This document shows, in pieces, positions 21,807-33,243 of a stretch of DNA of 64,000 nucleotides; the first letter of the stretch is position 1; each line of letters starts with the position of its first letter. The notes below the pieces were generated by a model. The model ran no database searches and was not told the origin of the DNA. It worked only from the letters and a program-made list of their open reading frames with translations. Origin of the DNA: Aureobasidium sp. EXF-3400 (taxonomy: Eukaryota; Ascomycota; Dothideomycetes; Dothideales; Saccotheciaceae). The position numbers and the translations under genes were made by a program. The stretch spans positions 1 to 64,000 of the forward strand of contig SWBL01000164.1 in the NCBI GenBank assembly GCA_024195585.1, written 5' to 3'.

Positions 21807-22277
21807 TCTAACCTTGAAGGTGCCTCTCGACTCGATATCAGACGACTACTCGAGAAATGTTATGCCAGCTCTGAAGGTCCGCAAGTGACGGCGTCGCAGT
21901 CGCAGTCGGCGCTCTTCTCCAACACTCCGATAGTGCCAGCGGGCCGATCCGACGCTAGTCGTATCAAGCAATACCGTGCCGATCTATACATGTTGGTCTT
22001 CATTGACTTCCTCACGCACGCGATCATTCGAGACACCAGCGTGATCGCGGCAGGATATCACATACGGGTAGCCATGACAAGTTGTGTCTATACCAGAAGC
22101 CATATAATGAACCTGTCCAGCAGCTACGACACAGTAAGCATTCTGAGTATCGCAGAAATCACTAGAACACACAGATAGGAATCCAGGTCTTTACATGTCG
22201 GACATCAACACTTTCTGATTCTTTGACGAAAGATTGTGTATATATACAGAAAGGGCTGTAGTCATAGGAAACATACA
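21807..22277. other. Intergenic between NOT2 and the CUE gene
   Basis: Upstream region of NOT2 and 3' region of the CUE-domain gene. Nothing else recognised. Confidence 0.4.
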
Positions 22278-22892
22278 CTAAGCAGCCTTAGTCTGGTCCT
22301 TTTCCTGCATCTTTCTTCTCGCGGCAAGCACCATCTCCTCCCTCTTTCGTCTCAGGATCTCCGATCTTTCCGTCTTATTCTGAGACCATCCCTTGGTGCC
22401 GGTAACTTCGGACTCTTGCTTGCTTTCTGATGTGTCGAGACGAGACGAGAGGTTATAGCGGGTGATCAAATCGGGGTTGGTTTTAACCTCAGCTACAGGT
22501 CTGCTGGCGGCTGGAGGAGCCGCAGCACGAGGTATCGGAGGCTGGAAAGATGGTGGGGGCTGTGTTTGCTGTCAGTCACAGTCCGGATCCCTGAAGCGTC
22601 ATGGCAAGAGGTTTGAACGTACCGTCTCCAAGGATCTTCCACCAAGTAGTCTCTCGACAGTCGCTTGCACGCTACCTCCGTTACGATGCAAGTCCCATAT
22701 GATTGCTCGTCTGTCCAGCTGAGGGTACATCTGGGCTACTGCTTCCACGTGCTCAGGATTGACTTGACGTCCTCCATTACGACCAGAAGATTGTGATGAT
22801 GGCGGACTGGGCCCAGAGAACCAGCGGTATAAGAGGAAGCCTACGACGGCGACAGCGAATATCTGACCAAAGTTTATCGTCTCGGAAGCCAT
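22278..22892 (-). CDS. CUE1: CUE-domain ER membrane protein, Cue1-like
   Basis: Likely recruits and activates the ubiquitin-conjugating enzyme Ubc7 at the ER membrane for ER-associated degradation. Exon 1 is 22892-22623, intron 22622-22560 (GTACGT, ACTGAC branch, ACAG), exon 2 22559-22278, giving 183 aa. A single N-terminal membrane segment (FGQIFAVAVVGFLLYRWF) is followed by the CUE domain (about 44-87; VNPEHVEAVAQMYPQLDRRA, then a WDLHRNGGSVQATVERLL helix). The Arg/Lys-rich C-terminal helix (ILRRKREEMVLAARRKMQEK) matches the Ubc7-binding region of Cue1. The start at 22892 was chosen over an in-frame upstream codon because it places the membrane anchor at the N-terminus. Confidence 0.85.
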
Positions 22893-23839
22893 GCTGCCAG
22901 GGGTCGGCGGTGACGTTGGATGCGCCGGGATAGATAGAAGGCGAGCGAATGTGATGGTCGTCCGAAGAAGTAGTGTCCCAAAGATTTCGATATGTGAAGT
23001 AATCAGTAGGGTCTCCCAGGACAAGTGTTGCAAAGTCAACAGCGGTGATGTGCAACAAAGAGGAAGCGTCACCAGCGTCGGGCGGAAGAGAGACGGTGGT
23101 TCGGGCGGGCAGGGCTGAGCCGCTCAGGCCGCCGGGAGTGCCTTCCACAGACTCCGTCCCAATCGATAAGCATCTGCCACTTCCAAAACCATGCAGGGCA
23201 GGACATCTTCCGTCCAACACTCTGTCGCTGCTACCGTCTCTGCAAAACAAACTTGGTCGCACCTGAGATCTGCTGTCAAGGTGCACCTGCCTTCTCGTTG
23301 TCCTCTTCAATATTCGTTCCTGAGGTGGATTGTGACCTCCACGTGATTTGGTCACGACTGATCGCTCCTGCCTTGTCTCTGCTGCCCCGCGTCTGCAAAC
23401 GACCTGTCTTGATACCTAGCCTTCTAAGCTGCCATCTCGCATCCTCTCTCTCACCGTATCTTCGCAACTCGTCCACCGTCGTCCTCGATCGTCCAGACAC
23501 TCCATATCGTTCACCAGATCTTGCTCTAAACTCCGCCTACATCCGCTCCCTGTCGTTCAGGGTCTAGCCACAGCCTCTCTACCCATCAGCATCAGCCATC
23601 GTCCATCGTCCATCGTAGCACTCTACTTATTCTGCAATCGCTTAGAGTAGAGAGCAACCATCTCTGCTCGAAGAAATCGTCCTTGCACCACACCTGCTCT
23701 TGAGTCTGCCTCTTTTCCACACCACCTATATCGCGCCTCCCGTCTGGCGGCCCGCTCGAAACTCGCACACATCTCAGACAGCCGTCGTCATCCGCCCAAC
23801 ATACGGTTCAGATCACGCAGCCGCCCTGCTGACAGCGAC
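22893..23839. other. Divergent promoter region
   Basis: About 950 bp between the divergent CUE and Yippee genes. It is pyrimidine-rich on the plus strand from 23270 to 23700, as in long fungal 5' leaders. No gene seen. Confidence 0.4.
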
Positions 23840-24226
23840 ATGGGCTTGGCATACAACGTTTACCTCAACTGCAAGCGAATCTACGGCTGCAAGACCTGCA
23901 AGACCCATCTGGCCGATCATGATGATATAGTGAGCAGAGTACGTCCTCTTCAATACGATACGTTTTGGGTTCCTCCAAGCTTACGGTTGCAGAACTTCCG
24001 GGGCCAACATGGCAAAGCTTTCTTGTTCAACAGCGTCGTCAACATCATTGCCGGCGAGGCCGGCGAACGTAACATGACCACTGGAAGACATGTCGTACGA
24101 GACATCACCTGCAGACAATGCAAAGAGACGGTTGGATGGAAGTACGACAAGGCATATGAAGCTGCCGAGAAGTACAAGGAGGGCAAATACATTCTGGAAG
24201 CAGAATTGCTCTGCAGCGTCAACTGA
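23840..24226 (+). CDS. MOH1: Yippee-family zinc-binding protein (Moh1-like)
   Basis: Small conserved eukaryotic protein with a Mis18/Cereblon-type zinc fold; yeast Moh1 is a GID ubiquitin ligase-associated factor. Exons 23840-23938 and 23993-24226 (intron 23939-23992, GTACGT, CTTAC, GCAG) give 110 aa. Zinc-ligand pairs CKTC (near residue 18) and CRQC (near 76) are seen, with the family blocks THLADHDDIVSR, GKAFLFNSVVNI and GWKYDKAYE. The length is normal for the family. Confidence 0.93.
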   Translation: MGLAYNVYLNCKRIYGCKTCKTHLADHDDIVSRVRPLQYDTFWVPPSLRLQNFRGQHGKAFLFNSVVNIIAGEAGERNMTTGRHVVRDITCRQCKETVGWKYDKAYEAAEKYKEGKYILEAELLCSVN

Positions 24227-24577
24227 GCATGTCGCTTCATCGCTTTACGAATGTCGACAAGGCGTTTTGCTACACATTGAATTTATGAGAACAACGCAAG
24301 GAGTTAAGGTGTCAAGGGCTAAGAGCCGGTATGGAGTATGTTTGTCTTTTGCTGTCTGGAGTTATGGATGATTTGGCCCCCTTTGCTGCTCAGCATAATA
24401 GGAGCTATTTGTGCTGGTATTTCATATTCCTGAGCTTACTCAACAACAAATGGTACAGACGATCAACAACTATACTGCATAGATTGTTTGCAACCAATAT
24501 ACCAAATTATGTTATACAAGGCCTAACATGAGATGTTCATGTGCCTATCCAATCTGTTCACACCAAGCGAATCCTGC
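24227..24577. other. Intergenic, convergent 3' ends
   Basis: 3' regions of the Yippee and alcohol dehydrogenase genes. Nothing else recognised. Confidence 0.4.
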
Positions 24578-25803
24578 TTAATGTTCAAGCTCGAAGACAA
24601 CCTTCTGTACCTTCATCTTGTCAAAAAGATCATAGCCTTCCAGGGCCTCGGAGAGCGGCATGACCTTTTCAAACATGAAGCCGAGCAGGTGTTGCTTTTG
24701 CTTGAGCTTCTCGAGCGCTTCTGCGAATATCGAACGAACAGGGCAGCGGCCCATCTGAACGCGCAAGTTCTTGTTGTATGCTTGGTTACCTGTCCAGGGG
24801 ATCTAGGTTTGCTCGTCAGCCAAAACTAGTCTGTTATAGTCATCAAGGATATTCTCACCTCGGCATTGTGCACACCGACACTCGAAATGATACCCCAAGG
24901 TCTGAGGAGATCGTAACCGAGCTTGAGTGCAGGAGACAAACCCACGACCTCGATCACGACGTCTGCGCCTCTTCCATTAGTAAGCTCCTTGACTCTCTTC
25001 TCCAGGCCTTCTCTATCGGTCATGAAGTTCCAGGGTTCGGCTCCGAGACCCTTGGCTTGCTGCAATCTGCTGTCCACGCTATCGACAGCAAGAAGATGCT
25101 TGGGCTTGTAATCCAGGGCGTTGACCAATGCACACAATCCTACGGGTCCCAGACCGAGCAACACGACTGTGCTCTCCTGAGCCTCTTCCTTGCTCAACTC
25201 CTTGAATGCATTCTTGGCCGCGAACATGCCGGTGGGGAAGATATCTGCCATCAAGACCAGAGCTTCCTTCTCCAGACCTTCGGGTGCCTTCATAACTGTA
25301 CCCTCAGCAGTGGGAATACGGACGTATTCAGCTTGACCACCATCCAGCTTTGGACATCCGAAGAGAAGGGACTTTTCGCAACGAGATGAGAAGCCATGCT
25401 TGCAGTAGAAACATTCACCGCAGGAAGTGGTGAAGGGAGAGACGACCAAATCGCCTACTTTGAGAGTCTTGACGCTCTTGCCGACTTCGGTGATTTTGCC
25501 TGTGAATTCGTGGCCCATGATGAAGTCGGTGTCTGAAGCCTGGTGGCCACGGAAGACATGCAGTTCACTAGAATATGGTCAGGTATGAGAGAAATATGAA
25601 TATGTTGCTGTACTTACCTGCCACAGAGTGCTGTGTACTCGACCTTGACAATGATATCTCCATCTTCTTGGATCTTAGGGACAGGACCTGAACATTTCCA
25701 TGTAAGCATTCGGTATAACACATTTATGGAGAGATCACTCACGATCTTCAATCACGACCTTGTGGGGTCCCTTGAACACGACAGCCTTCATTGTTTGCGA
25801 CAT
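24578..25803 (-). CDS. Zinc-dependent medium-chain alcohol dehydrogenase
   Basis: NAD(P)-dependent oxidoreductase of the zinc MDR family, closest in look to formaldehyde-dehydrogenase-like fungal members. Exons are 25803-25743, 25687-25618, 25567-24859 and 24802-24578, giving 354 aa. All three introns have canonical ends (GTGAGT, GTAAGT and GTGAGA donors). The catalytic zinc site is ALCGSE and GHEFTG; the structural zinc loop CGECFYCKHGFSSRC lies near 95-110; the dinucleotide motif GLGPVG is near 180. The substrate is unknown. Confidence 0.9.
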
Positions 25804-26656
25804 GATTGCGATGAATGATATTCTCTTACTATCTTCTAAGAACAAACCTCCTCTTTGATCAAAGGAATAGCTCTAGCTTTTGTAATCACAGTCCCGAGGC
25901 TCGGTCTTTTGGCGGGGCAGCAACAAGCAGCAGCGGGGTCGGAGGCGTCATCAGAAGTTGATAGGGAACAGTGTCCACAGAAGCTCGAGTTTGGACCGAG
26001 AGGTGGTCAACACTCACACTTTTGCTCGACGTTGATCGCATGCATACCGTGATCGGGCCTGTTTGGAGCTTCGGAAGGCGCGCAGGGCGCAAGGAGTGTA
26101 GATGTTTGACGGTGGTATACCGGTCGACAGTCTGCGCCGATGAGTCTCCTACAGTCGCGAGTTTGTCCATCATAGCGTAAGCAGAGACTGTTCCTCTTGC
26201 CCGAAAGCTAGCATGTCTGACTCCCAGAACTCCTCTTTCGGAAGCGTCGACTCAGCACCATCAGCCTTGACTTCCCTAATCCACAATTGAAACTTTAGGA
26301 AGGACTTCTTGTATCAATTACACATCCACGTTCGCACCTTGTCGGAACAGCGTAGAGGTCATGAATCGCTCTCTTAGGATGATGGACTTACGTGCAAAAT
26401 GTGTATGCGAACATGAGTACTCGTACAGCATTCTACACAAGAGCTCGAAGATAGGTATGGCACTCTCAGAGGGTCGTTGCACATTCCGCTCCTACTGCCC
26501 CTTGCTGTCCCCACCCTCTGGTACACCACTTGCTTCTTCCTTGCCTCATAGACCATGTTTTCTTTCCTAGCCCATCCACTGTAGTTGGTTTCCTTCCTTC
26601 CACTCATACACTCTTTCCCCAAATTTATCTTCGCAAAACCATATCGACCACAAGTC
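25804..26656. other. Divergent promoter region
   Basis: Between the divergent dehydrogenase and the UDP-rhamnose-type reductase. A long pyrimidine-rich leader precedes the start at 26657. No gene seen. Confidence 0.4.
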
Positions 26657-27601
26657 ATGACTTCTTCAAGTACCCAGAACGTCTTCCTGATATGGGGTGG
26701 TAACGGATGGGTTGCCGGTCACCTCGAGTCCCTGCTCAAAGACCAAGGCAAGACCGTCCACACCACCACCGTTCGCATGGAGAACAGAGAGGGGGTGATT
26801 GCCAAGTTGGATAGAGTCAAACCCACACATGTTTTGAACTGTGCAGGCTGCACAGGTCGCCCCAATGTAGATTGGTGCGAGGACAACAAGGCTGCTACTA
26901 TTCGTAGCAACGTCATCGGCACTTTGAACTTGGCCGATGCTTGCGAGCAGCGTGGCATCCATATCAGCGTGTTTGCTACGGGATGCATCTATGCTTACGA
27001 TGAAATCCATCCGATTGGTGGACCTGGCTTCAAGGAGACCGATCCCGCTAACTTTTCCGGATCATTCTACTCGGCTACCAAGTCGAAGGTCGAAGAGGTG
27101 AGAAGGCCAAGAGGACAGGTTCTGAGATGCATTAGCTGACACTTTTGACAGATCATGATGAACTATAAGAACGTTCTCTGCCTGCGCCTCCGCATGCCAG
27201 TTTCCGATGACCTTCACCCCCGTAACTTTGTCACCAAGATCACAAAGTATGAGCGTGTCGTCGATGTTCCGAACAGCAATACCATCTTGCACGATCTCTT
27301 ACCTGCCGCCATCGTCCTGGCCGAGAAGAGTGAGACTGGTGTTTACAACTTCACCAACCCCGGAGCTATCTCCCATAACGAGGTACTTTCGCTCTTCCAG
27401 AAGATCGTTCGTCCCAGCTTCATGTGGAAGAACTTCTCGCTGGAAGATCAGAGCAAGGTCATCAAGGCGGGACGCTCAAACTGTGAGCTTGATACTGAGA
27501 AGTTGACCAAGAAACTCAAGGAGTATGATTTGGAGATTCCCGAGGTTCATGTTGCGTATGAGCAGTGCTTCAAGCGTATGGTCCAGAACGGTGTCAAATA
27601 G
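26657..27601 (+). CDS. UDP-4-keto-6-deoxyglucose 3,5-epimerase/4-reductase (UDP-rhamnose synthesis)
   Basis: Resembles the NRS/ER and fungal UER1 proteins, which make UDP-L-rhamnose from UDP-4-keto-6-deoxyglucose in the cytosol. Exons 26657-27097 and 27152-27601 (intron 27098-27151, GTGAGA, GCTGAC, ACAG) give 296 aa. The Rossmann motif GGNGWVAGHL lies near 14-23; an NCAGCTGRPNVDWCE block near 73-88 and the catalytic YSATKSK follow, as in RmlD-type reductases. The in-frame codon at 26585 is not ATG, so 26657 is the start. The adjacent genes do not form an obvious sugar-nucleotide set. Confidence 0.88.
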
Positions 27602-28044
27602 GTGTGGTTCATTTCTACTATAGTGACACAAATAGTATCAAGTGTCTTCGGACCCAAGTCAATCCATGATGTGACAAGTGAAACGTGACATTGATGTCTG
27701 TTTGTTGTCGAAGCGAGACAGAGGTGTAACTCGCTGGACTCAGCGTGGACACCGACGTCGAAATCAAGACATTGAGCCAGATCCGTGGAGAGGACCTTGG
27801 AACCCCATATACCCTCGAGTCGCCGCGCTGAAAGCGTTTGTAAAGTTCAAAGAGGCATCAAAGGCATCTATAGGGAAGCAGACCCGATCATAGCCATGGA
27901 AGATACTTTTGGAGAACATGGTCCGGAAAGATCAGGGTCGTCCCCTATACAGCGTCCCGGACTCAGCTCCGTAAATCGAAAACGGGTGATTAAATGATGG
28001 TAGAGTAAGTCGTTGTTATCTTTGATATGTTACCACCTATAGCC
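27602..28044. other. Intergenic, convergent 3' ends
   Basis: Small open frames at 27678-27997 are not supported. Nothing recognised. Confidence 0.35.
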
Positions 28045-28775
28045 TCAAACGTCGCCGATCTTAATCTTGTCCAACAGGGCTACATCACCATCGGTGACGT
28101 CTGCCACAAATTTGGCGTCCGGATTGAACAGCATAACATGGAAATGCTCTACGGCGTGTATGGACTTCAAGCTGGCCCAGTTCTTGAACCAGATGCAATT
28201 TCCAGCGCCAACGTGGTCTCGAAACGTTTGGTCAACGTACAAGTCGAGCTGTCGTCTGGCTGCATCGGTCAAGTCTCCACTAATGGGGTCTTCCTCCAGT
28301 TGGAACTTGACCCATACAACGAGGTGCACGATTCTTGAATCAATTCCGTAAGGCCAGTCATTGAGCAAGATCTTTATGTCGTCTGCAGCCAATGTCAACA
28401 CTGGATGACTCGAGATCTTAGAGTGATCTTACTTGGATTGCTAAAAGGCTCGCCCTGAGATATCAGATCTTGCCATTTCAATCTTTCGGCCATGACAAAG
28501 TTCATGACCGAGCCGTATTGCTGCTTGAGCCTCGCAACATAAGCCTTGTAGCGGCGAAGGTCGCTCGGCACCCGCTGGAACAGATCAATACGGTTCGTCC
28601 GTATGAGTTCTTGAACCTCAGGCCATGACAGACGACGGAACTCGGAATCTGGAGTTGCTAGGATCTTTTGATCTTTCTCGTTGGCATCTTTCAGGAAGTC
28701 CGGACACTCGGCAGACCTTTGATCCGCTGGGACGTTGACCTGCCAATATGGCAATGGCTCTTGATCAGATAGCAT
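28045..28775 (-). CDS. DUF3605 family protein
   Basis: Fungal protein of unknown function; some relatives are annotated as N-acetylglucosamine-induced protein 1. Exon 1 28775-28433 and exon 2 28382-28045 (intron 28383-28432, GTAAGA...GCAG) give 226 aa. Recognisable blocks are RLSWPEVQELIRTNRIDLFQR (about 49-69), YKAYVARLKQQYGSVMNFVM and the C-terminal NDWPYGIDSRIVHLVVWVKF. No membrane segment or signal peptide is visible. The assignment rests on overall pattern. Confidence 0.8.
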
Positions 28776-29621
28776 GACTACGACGGGTGTAGAGAGTACT
28801 TGGACAACAGGTTTAGTCGAGGGCAGAAAGGCTCCCTAAGCCTCACCCCTATAAGACATGATGCAAGACGGAAAGGAGGAATCCTTCGGGCATAGCGAAC
28901 AGCGACCATCGACCACAGTTAGATAATAGATAGCAAATGCACAGCCGAGCCGTCGGCTATGTGTGTCGGGATGTGGCGTTGCTGCGAACCCCTGTGCTCG
29001 GAACGCCTTTGGTCGACGCGTTTTTCTAGAAATGATCAATTTCACACGGCGGCTCATGACCTACAATGATATGGAAATAGGAAGCACGTCTTCCGGGGAG
29101 CATGTCAGATGGAATAGTACGAGGTGCAATCGATAATCGTATGCAGGCGTATTCATACGCGCGGCACGGAGCGTGCTCTGTCTTGTTCGTTTCGCATCTG
29201 GTGGGCGATGGATGGAGTTGAAAGGTGCCAGGAATTCTGCCCAGGTTTGGCAGGGTCGCGCTGGAGCCACAGTTTGAGCCTGGCGCCCGACACAGCGAAT
29301 CACGCTGCAGGCTTCCAACGGCGTTAATTGTCTAACTTTACGGTATCAGGGGGAGGCTCCACGCTCGACTCGACTCGCGCGTGAGCAATTCCATCGTCCA
29401 CACGCTCTTTCATCTGCCGCCAGGCCCTGGGTGTTCGACTGTGACCCTCTTTCTTTCTTTCCTTTCTTTTTCGCTTGGTTTCAGCTATCTTAAACAACCC
29501 TCTTTACAGCCCCCGATGAGCGAGTCAAGCGCATGATTGGAAAATAGAAAAAATCTACCTTTATACGACTTCCATGTCATCCTAGCATCTCGTATCCGCT
29601 CCACTGACACCGACCAACACC
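28776..29621. other. Divergent promoter region of SPA2
   Basis: Holds a strong pyrimidine tract (about 29440-29480, TTTC repeats) typical of a fungal core promoter or long 5' leader. No gene seen. Confidence 0.4.
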
Positions 29622-31970
29622 ATGATGCACGCTCCGAACCGCAGTCGCGACGAGACTCTGTCTGGTCGCGGCTACCAAGGACCCCCTCTGGCCAATGATC
29701 CATACGCTGCCGCAGCCAGCAGAACTGCTGTTCCCATTCAAAACTCACCACCACTGTCACAAGTCTCGACCGACAACAGTCTTTCTAGTCGCGCTCGCTC
29801 GCAGCGCTCACCCAGCGCAACCAACAGCCACCTTTCCTCCTCGAGCTCTGTCAGCGGCGGCCCTGCCATATACTCGCCAGCCTCAAGCGAGTTCAGAAGA
29901 CAATCAGTCAAGTCAAACAACCAGGAAGCCGCATTGGCTCACCATTACTCAGTTCTAAAGGTTTACCTCGCGCCCTATCTCAGGGACGAGCAGGGTAACA
30001 CTCGACCTACACGAGCCAGGGACAAGTTGCTCCGTCTTTCGCCTACGCAGTTCAATGAGCTCAGTACCGACGTCTTCGACGAGCTGCAGAGACGTGAAGA
30101 CGATCGTCGGCGACCAGGAGGCGTTGTGCCTCCATCTCTCCCACCCAGAAACATTTTCCACCCCAAGCGGAACCAAGCACGCCAGAAACTGTCCACTCTT
30201 CCTCCAGAGCGATTTCGACAACTTGCGACCGATGTCTTTTTCGAGCTCGGAAGCCGAATGCCAAACCTTGTCGGTGCCGATGGAGACAGGCCCACTAGTC
30301 CTACAGGCAGTGTAGCGAGCAGGGCGAGCGCAAGGGGTTCCAGCCGACAAGGTCCACCACACGCCATGCGCCGTCCGTCGGGCCAACAGAACGGCATGCG
30401 CGGACCTCCACCGCCTGGAATGAGGTCTGGACCACCCAGCAATGGCCCTTATTCGCCCTACTCGCCCTCAGACGAAGGCATGCCACCTCCACGTACCGAT
30501 TCTCGTGGCCTTCCTTTGAGCCCAAGCAGTAGTTTCGGAAGACCACTCCCCCAGACTTTCCAGAGCAATACTATGGTACCCAACAAAAGCACAATGGTGG
30601 AAGACGACGAAACAGACGAAGACGACGATGAGACATATGGCTTGGGACAAGTGTCGGGTACCAGCGAGAAGGATGCCGAGACAATGAGAGCCTTTGAACT
30701 TCAGGTGTCAGATCTCGAGTCCAAGATTGCAGACTTGGAGGCGAAGTTACACGAAAAGGATGCAGAAATCGACACACACAAACAAGGCCACAGTAAAGAC
30801 AGAGACGAATGGTCACAAACACGAGAAGAGCTTGATCTGAAGGTGGCGGACTCGCAAAAGACGCTTGACACATTACATGCCGAACTCGAGCATTCGAGAG
30901 CAGACCGGGACCAATCCGAGGCCGATCTGCGTGCTCGTACTGAACAAGCGGTTTCAGATCTGCACCTCGAACTGGACGAAATCAGGAAAGAAAACGACAT
31001 GCTTCGGGCCAATGCACCTTCGTCTAAGTCGCTGGAGCACGAAAGCGACTGGCAACAACGTTATGAGGAACTAGAGCAAGAGCTTATGCAACACCGTAAG
31101 ACTACAGATGAGGTACGCCACAATGCCGAGCAACACTTGCAGGAAATGCGTCTTTTGTCAGAACAGAGCGATGCAGCCCTAGAAAGAGAGGAACAACTAC
31201 AATCACGAATCGCATCCCTGGAAGCAGAGAATGAACAATGGAGGATCCGCTACGCCAAAACCAAGACACAGTTGAGGACACTCAAAGCATCTTCAATTGG
31301 CCTCTCGATGCAGCAAATGGCTCCTGGGGCACTCTCGTCCAAGCATGAGCACATCAAGCCGAACGGTCTGGTAAAGGACATGGATGTGACTAACTTCCAA
31401 ATCTCGATCGATGAGTTGTTGCAAGCAGCTCGCGATGGACCATCTGCTCGACACTCGGCGCTCGACAAGGCCAAAGACGTTGTTCAGAGCGTGAGGAACA
31501 TGACATCTGGTGTCGAAGGTACTTTCTCGAACCTGGGCTCTCCCCACTCTTCGACGACCCATCTCTCGCAAACCACAATGGGCCCGACTCCAGAGGCGCT
31601 TAAGGCTCGTGTTTCCCGTGATGCCAACAACCTTGTCACGGTTACCCGCAACCATGCAGCGGCCAACGGGCTGGCACCGATTTCGCTTGTCGACGCAGCA
31701 GCCAGCAACCTGACCACATCAGTGGTTGAGTTTGTCAAGGTCGTCGGTGTACGTGATACTCACGACGAAAGCGACGACGACTCTTCCATTGATGGTGATG
31801 ACATCGAGATCGAAGAGATCGCACCTTTGTCAATGTCGAGCAACAAGCCAGTTGTCGTCAAGGCGCCTGTTCCGCCCCAGAAGCAACAGGCTGGTACTGG
31901 GTGGTTCTCAATGCTCAAAGGACCAAAGAGTGAACACAGCGACGATGAAGATGAATACGACTACAGCTAG
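29622..31970 (+). CDS. SPA2: Spa2-like polarisome scaffold
   Basis: Organises the polarisome at hyphal tips and septa, linking formins and MAP-kinase components. Single exon, 782 aa. Two Spa2-homology (GIT/SHD) repeats: about 108-157 (VLKVYLAPYL, TQFNELSTDVFDELQRR) and 180-215 (RQKLSTLPPERFRQLATDVF). A Pro/Ser-rich linker is followed by a long coiled coil (about 345-570) and a conserved C-terminal region starting near DVTNFQISIDELLQAARDG, then an acidic end. ATGs at 29622 and 29625 are equivalent starts. Confidence 0.92.
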   Translation: MMHAPNRSRDETLSGRGYQGPPLANDPYAAAASRTAVPIQNSPPLSQVSTDNSLSSRARSQRSPSATNSHLSSSSSVSGGPAIYSPASSEFRRQSVKSNNQEAALAHHYSVLKVYLAPYLRDEQGNTRPTRARDKLLRLSPTQFNELSTDVFDELQRREDDRRRPGGVVPPSLPPRNIFHPKRNQARQKLSTLPPERFRQLATDVFFELGSRMPNLVGADGDRPTSPTGSVASRASARGSSRQGPPHAMRRPSGQQNGMRGPPPPGMRSGPPSNGPYSPYSPSDEGMPPPRTDSRGLPLSPSSSFGRPLPQTFQSNTMVPNKSTMVEDDETDEDDDETYGLGQVSGTSEKDAETMRAFELQVSDLESKIADLEAKLHEKDAEIDTHKQGHSKDRDEWSQTREELDLKVADSQKTLDTLHAELEHSRADRDQSEADLRARTEQAVSDLHLELDEIRKENDMLRANAPSSKSLEHESDWQQRYEELEQELMQHRKTTDEVRHNAEQHLQEMRLLSEQSDAALEREEQLQSRIASLEAENEQWRIRYAKTKTQLRTLKASSIGLSMQQMAPGALSSKHEHIKPNGLVKDMDVTNFQISIDELLQAARDGPSARHSALDKAKDVVQSVRNMTSGVEGTFSNLGSPHSSTTHLSQTTMGPTPEALKARVSRDANNLVTVTRNHAAANGLAPISLVDAAASNLTTSVVEFVKVVGVRDTHDESDDDSSIDGDDIEIEEIAPLSMSSNKPVVVKAPVPPQKQQAGTGWFSMLKGPKSEHSDDEDEYDYS

Positions 31971-33243
31971 AGAGCAAACGCGCACAGTCGAGGCATATAT
32001 TGCAGGATACGGGCATATTACAGGCGTTGGGATCATGGAACGACGAACAATGGTATTGAGTAATGTTTTCCTTCTTTCTCTTTTCTTTGCCGGGTTCAGC
32101 GACGGCTGGGTTGAGTCCTCTTAGGTCCAATTTCTAGCGTCGCGAATTAGGGCATTCGGTTTTGGACACGCGAGCCTGTTGCTATAGTTCATCCACTCTT
32201 TGGAAAAGAATTCACAGGTACAAACCTATTGCCTTTGTTTCGAAAAGTGAAGCTCGAACTGCCATGTGATAGTTTAAGCACGAGATTATCTTCTCCATAC
32301 CATCTTATCCATCTTATCTGATGAGAGCCACAAGCGGGCCGAGGGGTGCCACAATGGTACGAGCGGACATGCGGATCGTGTTCTCAAGTTTCCAGAAAAG
32401 GCTGGGAGCACCTGCCAAGGTGGTACGATTCGCGCAGCATGTCAAGATCTGGAGGCGTCATCTTGCAGCCAGCTTTCAGGGCGCTGCGCGTCCACGGTAC
32501 ACCAAGGGAAAAAAGTTCTGGCACTCACAACGTGCTGTTTGAGAGAGAAACATTTCCAAGACTTTCTGGAAGGACAAAGGAGAGACACGGCAAATGGAAC
32601 AATGCAATTGGATCGGGACTAACGACGACAGAGGCGCCTTGGAATTTGGTTGAGGGAAATGAGTGATTTGGGGAGGGTCTCATAGTCAAAGGTACTCGGC
32701 GGATTTGCGAGTTATGCTTTTTTGTCACTCAGGGGTTTATGAATAGAAAGTCTGGGGATGTTTGGAACATGCGGCAGAGGAATTCTGGCGAACGACGCGA
32801 GGCGGCTGCAGGAAGACGGCATATTGCATAATGGTAGACAAGCGATGCAGGACGGAGTATGGAGTACCAAGTAACAGGTTCTTTATCTACGGCAAAAAGG
32901 ATGTTGGATAGACAGAGAGTGGTACGAGAAGTAATCAAGGTGTGAGTGACTTGTGGCAGAAGTCATGGCCGACTCATGCGGTAATCTCTAGCAGGAGCTT
33001 GTCGCGTGTGTCTGCAACGGCAGCAGCGTCCCGCTTGCGAGGCAACCGTGCGCCAGACCGCCTTTGATTAAGCAGGTCCTCAACTTTTGGGAGCCATGTA
33101 ACTTGGATCTGTCCCTATTGTTCTCGTCGTCTCGTCTTTTTGGCTTGTCAATTGCTTTGTAGCCTGTGAGGGGATGCGCTTGTGATCGATTGCTCAACCA
33201 TCGACTCATTCCTTCCCGCTCCATATTTCCGACAAAGACAACA
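31971..33243. other. Long intergenic region upstream of HMG-CoA reductase
   Basis: About 1.27 kb without a supported gene. It likely holds the SPA2 3' end and the reductase promoter. Short open frames (32321-32666) lack any domain. Confidence 0.4.
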